From Oscillospiraceae bacterium (GTDB taxonomy: Bacteria > Bacillota > Clostridia > Oscillospirales > Ruminococcaceae): DNA of 5,157 bases. The notes under the pieces were generated by a model that did no database searches, was not told where the DNA came from, and saw only the letters and a list, made by a program, of their open reading frames with translations. Positions 1-5,157 of the stretch are shown one piece after another. The position numbers were made by a program, and so were the translations under genes. The stretch covers positions 1 through 5,157 of the forward strand of contig JAISLG010000026.1 in NCBI GenBank assembly GCA_031260615.1. Reading direction: 5' to 3'. Every line of letters starts with the position of its first letter. The first letter of the stretch is position 1.

Positions 1-21
1 GTAAACGTATGGTATTATATG

Positions 22-27
22 TATAAA
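22..27 (+). promoter_or_regulatory. Possible -10 box upstream of the Ca2+-ATPase gene
   Basis: TATAAA at 22-27 matches four of six bases of the sigma-A -10 consensus and would start transcription near position 34, about 50 bases before the ATPase start codon. The matching -35 box would fall at or before the window edge and cannot be judged. The region is AT-rich, so chance matches are likely. Confidence 0.2.
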
Positions 28-40
28 GAGTTATTGTAAT

Positions 41-56
41 GGGTGATATATTGCCC
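41..56. promoter_or_regulatory. Imperfect 16-base palindrome, possible operator
   Basis: The segment begins GGGTGATA and ends TATTGCCC. It is symmetric at 12 of 16 positions, and the remaining four form G-T wobbles. It lies between the possible -10 box and the ATPase start, where a repressor site would be expected. GTGATAT also occurs twice here as a direct repeat (43-49 and 57-63). As RNA it would be only a weak hairpin, so a DNA-binding site is the better reading. No regulator family is recognised. Confidence 0.22.
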
Positions 57-78
57 GTGATATTTATAGATATTTTAT

Positions 79-85
79 AGGTGAT
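79..85 (+). promoter_or_regulatory. Extended ribosome binding site that sets the ATPase start at 87
   Basis: AGGTGAT matches seven consecutive bases complementary to the 3' end of 16S rRNA (AAGGAGGTGATC). In that alignment the ATG at 87 sits at normal distance from the GGAGG core position. The GTG at 81 lies inside this site, so it is unlikely to be the start codon although it is in frame. Confidence 0.7.
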
Positions 86-86
86 T

Positions 87-2864
87 ATGGAATTTAAGGG
101 TCTAACATCGGAACAGGTCGCCGACTCGCGCAAGCAGTTCGGTTCAAACTCACTATCCGAAAAACAACAGGAAACATTCGTGCAAAAATGGCTCGCTAAC
201 CTCACTGGCGATGCTATGATTAGGATACTCCTTTTCGCGCTCGTGCTTAATATCATCTTCTATATATTAAAGGTAGCGGGTGTCATAGAAGCCGATATTG
301 AATGGTATGAATCCGCAGGTATCGCTGCCGCCGTTCTTATTGCAACGCTTGTGTCCACCTTCTCCGAATTCCGCAACGAACAGTCATTTAGGAAGTTGCA
401 AGAGGAAGCAAGTCGTATCAAAGCGAAGGCATATCGTGACGGCGTTCTCACTGAAATATTAGTGGACGATATTGTACAGGGCGACTTCATTCGGTTAGAG
501 AGCGGTGATAAAATATCCGCTGACGGAACGGTTATTTGGGGCGATATTAAAGTGGAGCAATCCGCGCTTAACGGTGAATCCGAGGACGTTCGGAAATTAC
601 CGCTAATCCCAGGTGCAGTAGTACCCGGGCAGACCGAAAAGATAGATTGGCACGATAATGCAAGCGTATATCGTGGCTCTGTTGTCACATCAGGTGCAGG
701 TGTAATGCAAGTTACCGTCGTCGGCGACAAGTCGATGTATGGGAAGATTGCACAGGAACTTCAAGAGGAAGACGACCGCGATTCCCCTCTCAAAGTGAAA
801 TTATCAGGGCTCGCGGACGGTATCGCAAAATTCGGATACATTGGCGGCGCGTTGATAGCCGTTGCATTCTTTATTATGCAAATGGTAAACTTCGAGGTAG
901 TGGTTGACGGCGTAACAAAGACGGGTGTTGCCGAGTTTTTCAGCAGTTGGGTAAACCCCGTGCAAACCGCTATCGAGGCGGTTATACTCGCCGTTATTAT
1001 TATAGTAATGGCTGTTCCTGAGGGTTTGCCCCTTATGATTGCCATTGTTTCCGCGCTTAATATGGGCAAAATGCTCAAAGATAACGTACTCGTCCGCAAC
1101 CGCGAGGGTATTGAAACCGCTGGCTCGCTTAATATCCTCTTTTCCGATAAAACAGGTACTATTACCAAGGGCAAACTCGAAACTGTACTGTTCGCGCCGA
1201 GTGACGCGACAGAATACAAGAATATCACAGATATTCCCACTCCTGTCGGGAAAATACTGTCCGCGTCACTACTTTGCAATACCACCGCCGTTATAAATCA
1301 CGGTGCGAATGGCGTGGAAATACTCGGTGGGAACGCAACCGAACGCGCCGTTGTAGCGTTCGCGGCAGGGCGCGGTTATGACGCGCCAAATGTGACAACA
1401 GTCGCGAATATTCCCTTTAACTCCACAAACAAATATTCGGCGACGCAAGTGACGGGCGACATAAAATACACCCTTATAAAAGGCGCACCCGAAAAAATAA
1501 TCACAAATTGCAAATACGCGTTTAACGACACGGGCAGAGCAGTAGAATTTACCGACAAATCCGCTATCAATGCGAAAATAGACGAACTCGCGGCGCGTGC
1601 AATCCGCGTCCTTGCAGTAGCCGTTGCCACCGAACCCCTCACTGGTGAGGCGTTGTCGGGGAATAACTGGGTAATGGTCGGGATTTTGGGGATTCGTGAC
1701 GAAGTTCGCCCCGAATCTGTCGAGGCAATAGCCGAGGTTAAAAAAGCGGGCGTGCAAGTCGTTATGATAACGGGAGACCGCAAAGATACTGCGGTCGCTA
1801 TCGCAAAAGATGCTAAACTACTCGAAAACTCTGACGACAAAATATTCACGTTTGACGAACTCAAAGACCAAAAAGATTTGGACTCGCTTGACGGGGAAGT
1901 TGTCCTCACATCGGACGAACTCGCCGAAATGTCGGACGAACAAATAAAATCACTGTTACCGAAAATTCGGGTTATATCGCGTGCCTTACCTACCGATAAA
2001 AGCCGACTTGTGCGTGTGTCACAAGAATTAAACCTCGTCGTTGGAATGACGGGCGATGGTGTGAATGACTCGCCCGCACTCAAAAAAGCGGACGTTGGAT
2101 TCGGTATGGGAGGCGGCACGGAAGTTGCAAAAGAGGCGAGTGATATCGTGATTTTGGACGATAATTTCTCGTCAATCGATAAGGCAATACTTTACGGGCG
2201 GACTATATTTAACAGTATCCGCAAGTTCATTATTTTCCAGCTTACGATAAACGTAGCGGCGGTAATTACGTCCTTTGTTGCGCCGTTTTTGGGGATTGCA
2301 CACCCACTTTCGATTACGCAGATTTTATGGGTAAACTTGGTTATGGATACCCTCGCGGCACTCGCGTTCGGGGGCGAACCCGCACTCAAACGGTTTATGA
2401 AAGAAAAACCGAAACGGCGCGATGAACAGATAGTCAGCCGATATATGTGGTCGGAGATTTTCACGGGCGCGGCAGTTGTTTTCCTGATAGGTCTGGTATT
2501 TATGAAAGACTTAGGGGGGATTGTTTCAGAGTTTTTCCGTATGTCAGACGGAGTAGAGGCTACCTCAAAATACTGGTTGACGGGTTACTTCGCGTTCTTC
2601 ATTTTCGCGGCAGTATTCAATGCGTTCAACGCACGCACTGAAAAGATAAACGTGTTCGACAATATAGGCAAAAACTCGGGTTTCTTCAAGATACTTTGTA
2701 TAATAGTAGTTGTACAAATTTTGATGACATACCTCGGCGGCGAGATTTTCAAGGGATACGGGTTAAACGCGCAAGAATGGATTTTCGTGTTGGTTGCCGC
2801 TATTATAATAGTACCCGTGGATATGCTGCGGAAGGCGATTATATATAACTTTAAGTTGAAGTAA
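87..2864 (+). CDS. Calcium-transporting P-type ATPase, PMCA-type (P2B-like)
   Basis: An integral membrane pump of 925 residues (from the ATG at 87) that uses ATP to move Ca2+ out of the cytoplasm. Seen in order: a cation-ATPase N-terminal region (1-40); M1-M2 (about 44-62, 76-93); the actuator domain with LNGES (161-165, Asn where most relatives have Thr); M3 (250-266); M4 with PEGLP (311-315); the phosphorylated Asp354 in DKTGT; KGAPE in the nucleotide-binding domain (465-469); MITGD (560-564); TGDGVND (655-661); and six C-terminal helices (about 712-916). M6 has the Asn750/Asp754 pair. M5 has Asn722 but Ala725 where SERCA has its site-I Glu. This is the PMCA pattern, implying one Ca2+ per cycle by family knowledge. 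There is no long C-terminal autoinhibitory tail. Length and motifs are complete. It lies just upstream of a Ca2+-binding TerD gene on the same strand. Confidence 0.96.
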   Translation: MEFKGLTSEQVADSRKQFGSNSLSEKQQETFVQKWLANLTGDAMIRILLFALVLNIIFYILKVAGVIEADIEWYESAGIAAAVLIATLVSTFSEFRNEQSFRKLQEEASRIKAKAYRDGVLTEILVDDIVQGDFIRLESGDKISADGTVIWGDIKVEQSALNGESEDVRKLPLIPGAVVPGQTEKIDWHDNASVYRGSVVTSGAGVMQVTVVGDKSMYGKIAQELQEEDDRDSPLKVKLSGLADGIAKFGYIGGALIAVAFFIMQMVNFEVVVDGVTKTGVAEFFSSWVNPVQTAIEAVILAVIIIVMAVPEGLPLMIAIVSALNMGKMLKDNVLVRNREGIETAGSLNILFSDKTGTITKGKLETVLFAPSDATEYKNITDIPTPVGKILSASLLCNTTAVINHGANGVEILGGNATERAVVAFAAGRGYDAPNVTTVANIPFNSTNKYSATQVTGDIKYTLIKGAPEKIITNCKYAFNDTGRAVEFTDKSAINAKIDELAARAIRVLAVAVATEPLTGEALSGNNWVMVGILGIRDEVRPESVEAIAEVKKAGVQVVMITGDRKDTAVAIAKDAKLLENSDDKIFTFDELKDQKDLDSLDGEVVLTSDELAEMSDEQIKSLLPKIRVISRALPTDKSRLVRVSQELNLVVGMTGDGVNDSPALKKADVGFGMGGGTEVAKEASDIVILDDNFSSIDKAILYGRTIFNSIRKFIIFQLTINVAAVITSFVAPFLGIAHPLSITQILWVNLVMDTLAALAFGGEPALKRFMKEKPKRRDEQIVSRYMWSEIFTGAAVVFLIGLVFMKDLGGIVSEFFRMSDGVEATSKYWLTGYFAFFIFAAVFNAFNARTEKINVFDNIGKNSGFFKILCIIVVVQILMTYLGGEIFKGYGLNAQEWIFVLVAAIIIVPVDMLRKAIIYNFKLK

Positions 2865-2882
2865 GGGGTAACTGATAAATTT

Positions 2883-2910
2883 GTAAATAGCCTATATACG
2901 GCTTAGTTAT
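2883..2910 (+). terminator. Weak hairpin between the ATPase and terD genes
   Basis: AGCC (2889-2892) pairs with GGCT (2900-2903) around the loop TATATAC. The stem extends outward by about five more pairs, with one bulged T and one A-G mismatch. The bases after it (CTGTGTTTTG) are only moderately U-rich. It could be a leaky terminator, an mRNA processing or stability element, or chance. I see no convincing promoter in this 75-base gap, which favours read-through from the ATPase gene. Confidence 0.3.
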
Positions 2911-2930
2911 CTGTGTTTTGTAATATTAGT

Positions 2931-2935
2931 GAGGT
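2931..2935 (+). promoter_or_regulatory. Ribosome binding site that sets the terD start at 2940
   Basis: GAGGT is followed by AAAT and then the ATG at 2940. The encoded MSVILSKGQ is the usual TerD N-terminus. An in-frame ATG-less extension back to 2913 (start TTG/GTG-like) would add nine residues without a ribosome binding site and is not needed. Confidence 0.7.
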
Positions 2936-2939
2936 AAAT

Positions 2940-3527
2940 ATGTCTGTGATTCTCTCGAAAGGTCAGAAAGTTGACCTTACAAAAACGGCACCCGGACTAA
3001 ATCAAATAATAATCGGTCTTGGTTGGGACCCGGTTAAGCAAAAGGGAGGGTTCTTCTCTGCCAAGCCCCCCGAAATTGATTGCGATGCGTCCGCGCTCCT
3101 CCTCCAAAGCGGGAAGTTGCTCGGAGCACAAGATATTGTTTACTTTGGCAATTTGCAGCATAAGTCAGGCGCAATTTGGCATACGGGCGACAATATTACG
3201 GGCGACGGCGACGGCGATGACGAGCAACTTATTGTTAAATTGCAGTCCATTCCAGCCGAATACGACCGTATTGTCTTTGTCGTTAATATTTACCAAGCCG
3301 TTCAGCGCAAACAACACTTCGGGCTTGTTCAAAATGCCTTTATCCGCATAGTCAACGGCGGAAATAACCAAGAATTACTCAAATATAACCTGTCCGAAAA
3401 CTACAACGGGTACACCTCGATGATTTTCGGGGAAGTTTACCGCCACAACGGTGAATGGAAATTCGGCGCGCTCGGGCAACCTACCAACGACCCCGGTCTT
3501 GCCGAGTTGTCGCGGAATTACCAGTAA
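2940..3527 (+). CDS. terD: TerD-family calcium-binding stress protein
   Basis: A soluble cytosolic protein of 195 residues that matches the TerD domain along its whole length, the usual size for the family. TerD proteins belong to the tellurium-resistance/general stress group and bind Ca2+ through conserved acidic residues. Seen here: the N-terminal MSVILSKGQKVDLTK; GLGWDP (26-31); the acidic IDCDAS (46-51); the family signature HTGDNITGDGDGDDE (81-95), whose Asp residues are expected to ligand Ca2+; the core FVVNIY (113-118); NAFIRIVN (132-139); and GEVYRHNGEWKF (164-175). No key residue is missing. TerD, TerE and TerZ are close paralogues, so the letter is approximate and no role in tellurite resistance should be assumed: no terC, terB or terA is in view. 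Sitting directly after a Ca2+ pump, it probably acts in Ca2+ handling or stress response (inference). Confidence 0.94.
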   Translation: MSVILSKGQKVDLTKTAPGLNQIIIGLGWDPVKQKGGFFSAKPPEIDCDASALLLQSGKLLGAQDIVYFGNLQHKSGAIWHTGDNITGDGDGDDEQLIVKLQSIPAEYDRIVFVVNIYQAVQRKQHFGLVQNAFIRIVNGGNNQELLKYNLSENYNGYTSMIFGEVYRHNGEWKFGALGQPTNDPGLAELSRNYQ

Positions 3528-3546
3528 CCCCACACATCGCGATTTG

Positions 3547-3560
3547 CCGATTACTATCGG
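3547..3560. repeat. Small inverted repeat in the terD-kinase gap
   Basis: CCGAT (3547-3551) and ATCGG (3556-3560) form a perfect five-base inverted repeat around TACT. It lies between a poor -35-like TTGCCG (3544-3549) and a poor -10-like TATAGA (3565-3570), whose spacing of 15 is short. It could be a small operator or chance. Confidence 0.2.
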
Positions 3561-3583
3561 GAAATATAGACCTCCAAAAAGGC

Positions 3584-3604
3584 ATAACCCCCTCACAGGG
3601 TTGT
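3584..3604 (+). other. Hairpin in the leader of the kinase-like gene
   Basis: ATAACCC (3584-3590) pairs with GGGTTGT (3598-3604), seven pairs including one G-T, around a seven-base loop. The downstream AATCTT is not a proper U-tract, so it is a poor terminator. It ends 26 bases before the start codon at 3631 and could affect translation or mark an mRNA processing site. Confidence 0.3.
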
Positions 3605-3630
3605 AATCTTCTAATAGAAATAGCCGATTT

Positions 3631-4650
3631 ATGGAACTCATAAGAAATTTATTATCGCATAAAAAAGCGTCGGCGGCTGTCGTCGACGCAACATACGCCG
3701 TTGTATTTGCGAATGCCGCCGCTCAAAATCAAATATCAATTGGGGAAAATATCGCGGACAAGTTGAGTGTTTTGTCCGTCGGTAAATTTGTGTCCGATAT
3801 TGCGGACTTCGCCCCAGATGCCGATTACTATGCGTATTTCTATTTTGAGGATAAGCCTGTCCCGTGTAAAGTTACGCCTTTCAAAAACGGCGACGAACAA
3901 TATTATATAGTCGAAACTATTTACGCCACCGATATTCCTGCATTGTTGTCGCAAACTTCGTATATGACACATATTAAAACATACCTCTTTGACATCAAAA
4001 AGAATGTGTCGAAACTCCTCAACAAATTATTCTTTTTGGAGAAAAAGAACCATAAGTCGATGAGTTACGACATTAACCAACTTATGGAAATGTCACAGCA
4101 GACATACTCTAATATCCTCAACTTGACGGAGTTTGTCGGTGATTATTCGCCGCCGCCCCCCGAACCCGAGATTACCAACATCAAGCGCGAACTCAGCGAT
4201 ATTGTCGCTATCTGCAAAGAGCGTATCCCCAATAAATCGTTTGAATTTGTCCTCGACACGCGGATTCCCGATTATTCCCTTGGCGTTGCAATAAATCCGA
4301 GTCGGTTTTCGCTCCTGATTATGAATTTAATACGGAACGCGTATATGTACTCGCCGTCAAAAGCGGAGATTACACTGACGTTGAACGCTGACAAGGAATT
4401 TATTACGCTGACGCTCGCGAATAACGTGGACAAGTCAAAACAACAATCAGAATGTGGGCTTGGTTTGGCGGCGACAAATGAAATAGTGCAATCCGTGGGC
4501 GGTTCTCTCGAAATTAACTTAGACAAGAAAATATACACGGCTAACCTCAAACTCCCCGTTTTCAAAGAGGACGTGAAGTTGCTCAAATCGCCACTGCTGT
4601 CCTACCACAACCTGCGTTTGTCAATTGTAAATATATTTTTGACGTATTGA
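3631..4650 (+). CDS. Histidine-kinase-like protein with degenerate H-box and HATPase domain
   Basis: A soluble protein of 339 residues with no membrane segment. Residues about 12-100 look PAS-like (AVVDATYAVVFANAAA, then a beta-rich stretch). Residues 108-168 are a long helical segment placed like a dimerisation/phosphotransfer domain. FDIKKNVSKLLNKLFFLE (120-137) resembles an HD/HE-type H-box with Phe120 where His is expected; the nearest His is His114, off register. A Pro/Glu-rich linker (173-180) leads to a HATPase domain (about 184-309) with N-box NLIRNA (232-237), G2 GLGLA (276-280) and VGGSLEI (289-295). The usual G1 DxGxG is replaced by a short NNVDKSKQ (264-271), somewhat like LytS/AgrC-type kinases. 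About 30 further residues follow. ATP binding is plausible; His autophosphorylation is doubtful. The start is fixed: an in-frame stop lies at 3604-3606 and no earlier start codon follows it, although no good ribosome binding site is visible. No response regulator is adjacent. It may be a pseudokinase, protein kinase or scaffold for the stress locus. Confidence 0.75.
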   Translation: MELIRNLLSHKKASAAVVDATYAVVFANAAAQNQISIGENIADKLSVLSVGKFVSDIADFAPDADYYAYFYFEDKPVPCKVTPFKNGDEQYYIVETIYATDIPALLSQTSYMTHIKTYLFDIKKNVSKLLNKLFFLEKKNHKSMSYDINQLMEMSQQTYSNILNLTEFVGDYSPPPPEPEITNIKRELSDIVAICKERIPNKSFEFVLDTRIPDYSLGVAINPSRFSLLIMNLIRNAYMYSPSKAEITLTLNADKEFITLTLANNVDKSKQQSECGLGLAATNEIVQSVGGSLEINLDKKIYTANLKLPVFKEDVKLLKSPLLSYHNLRLSIVNIFLTY

Positions 4651-4655
4651 AAAAT

Positions 4656-4687
4656 AAATACCCCCCGTAACATCGGGGGGTATTTTT
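4656..4687 (+). terminator. Strong intrinsic terminator after the kinase-like gene
   Basis: A perfect 12-base-pair stem (4656-4667 with 4674-4685), mostly CCCCCCG against CGGGGGG, encloses the six-base loop TAACAT. The right arm runs into a T-tract (4683-4687). It begins six bases after the stop codon at 4648-4650. It ends the preceding transcript and separates it from spmA. The left side is A-rich, so it could also work on the other strand, but no convergent gene is in view. Confidence 0.93.
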
Positions 4688-4709
4688 ATCCGCGCAACAG
4701 CATATACAT
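4682..4709 (+). promoter_or_regulatory. Possible promoter for spmA, perhaps of a sporulation sigma factor
   Basis: Only 30 bases separate the terminator from the spmA start, so any promoter must lie here or overlap the terminator. CATATACAT (4701-4709) resembles, imperfectly, the CATACA-type -10 of sigma-E promoters, and contains TATACA, a four-of-six match to the sigma-A -10. The -35 would fall in the ATTTTTAT at the end of the terminator. In B. subtilis spmA is transcribed with sigma-E, which motivates the guess; the sequence match is weak. Confidence 0.2.
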
Positions 4710-4717
4710 ATCTTGTG

Positions 4718-5157
4718 ATGAAGTGGATATTCGGGGGGCTGGTAATAATATCCGTCCTCCTCGGAGCGGCAACGGGCAATGTCGGTGCCGTATCGAACGC
4801 CGCAATCGAAAGCGGCGGCGCGGCGATAAGCCTGTGTATCACCCTCGCCGGCGTAATCTGCCTGTGGAGCGGTGTTATGCACTGTGCGGAAAAGGCGGGT
4901 TTAATCGGGATAATTGCCAAAATCGCCGCGCCCGTACTCGGTTTGTTGTTTAGGGGGATAGACAAAAAAGGCAAGGCATTCGGCTACATTGTCCTGAACC
5001 TAACCGCGAATGCCCTCGGTTTGGGCAATGCCTCGACCCCGTTCGGCATTGCCGCCGTAAATGAATTGGCAAAAGAGGAACACGCGGACGGCACGGCAAC
5101 AGACAATATAATACTCTTTGTGGTAATGAACACGGCAAGCCTGCAAATATTCCCGGC
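4718..5157 (+). CDS. spmA: Spore maturation protein A, SpmA (3' end cut by the window)
   Basis: The first 146 codons and two bases of a membrane protein, open to the window end. B. subtilis SpmA is roughly 200 residues, so about a quarter is missing. It aligns with SpmA from the start: MKWIFGGLVIISVLLGAATG (1-20, first helix), a second helix (about 35-54) including LWSGVMHCAEKAGL (49-62), NLTANALGLGNASTPFG (94-110, the family signature) and MNTASLQIFP (137-146). It belongs to the nucleoside-recognition (Gate) superfamily. SpmA and SpmB act in spore core dehydration and heat resistance; the molecular activity is not well defined. An spmB gene is expected next, beyond the window. ATG 4718 is the likely start, with GTG 4715 the only nearby alternative; neither has a clear ribosome binding site. 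A 60-base sample near the start is about 58% GC against about 43% in a sample of the kinase-like gene, partly because the protein is rich in Ala and Gly. Confidence 0.92.
   Translation, partial: MKWIFGGLVIISVLLGAATGNVGAVSNAAIESGGAAISLCITLAGVICLWSGVMHCAEKAGLIGIIAKIAAPVLGLLFRGIDKKGKAFGYIVLNLTANALGLGNASTPFGIAAVNELAKEEHADGTATDNIILFVVMNTASLQIFP

Noticed and set aside
81..86. GTG at 81 as the ATPase start
   Set aside because: It lies within the extended Shine-Dalgarno AGGTGAT that properly serves the ATG at 87.
1376..2119. Long minus-strand open frame of 247 codons inside the ATPase gene
   Set aside because: It lies opposite a fully motif-supported ATPase, is rich in Ser/Thr/Ile as expected from the complementary strand, and shows no recognisable domain.
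2447..2641. Plus-strand 64-codon frame within the ATPase gene
   Set aside because: It is out of frame with the C-terminal membrane helices of the pump, Arg-rich, without a family resemblance.
3201..3224. Tandem hexamer GGCGAC/GGCGAC/GGCGAT/GACGAG
   Set aside because: It encodes the conserved GDGDGDDE calcium-binding signature of TerD, so the repeat is explained by the protein motif.
4723..4953. Plus-strand 76-codon frame overlapping spmA
   Set aside because: Arg-rich out-of-frame shadow of spmA, which has clear family motifs in its own frame.
4621..4974. Minus-strand open frames opposite the terminator and spmA
   Set aside because: They run through the terminator stem and opposite spmA, which matches its family from the first residue; their proteins are low-complexity and unrecognised.

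Overview
The window looks like chromosomal DNA from a spore-forming (or spore-former-derived) member of the Bacillota, most likely a clostridial lineage. The reasons are a recognisable SpmA-type spore maturation protein at the right edge, Shine-Dalgarno sequences of the Gram-positive extended kind (AGGTGAT and GAGGT), a strong Rho-independent terminator, and moderate GC. This assignment is inferred from gene content only; no rRNA or other phylogenetic marker is present.

All four genes are on the + strand. (1) Positions 87-2864 encode a complete PMCA-type Ca2+-transporting P-type ATPase. (2) After a 75-base gap with a weak hairpin comes a complete TerD-family calcium-binding stress protein (2940-3527). 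(3) After a 103-base gap with two small inverted repeats comes a soluble protein of 339 residues (3631-4650). It has a PAS-like N-terminus, a helical segment like a histidine-kinase dimerisation domain but with Phe where the phospho-accepting His would be expected, and a HATPase domain with a shortened G1 region. (4) A strong intrinsic terminator (4656-4687) closes this group. (5) Thirty bases later a new transcription unit begins with spmA (4718 onward), cut by the window end after 146 codons.

The first three genes make a plausible calcium/stress group: a pump that exports Ca2+ from the cytoplasm, a cytosolic Ca2+-binding TerD protein, and a signalling-type ATPase with no response regulator beside it. 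The shared strand and single strong terminator support reading them as one locus, but the two intergenic structures leave room for separate or attenuated transcripts. SpmA is a neighbour rather than a likely partner. There are no RNA genes, mobile elements, CRISPR arrays or long repeats, and no gene-free stretch exceeds 300 bases.
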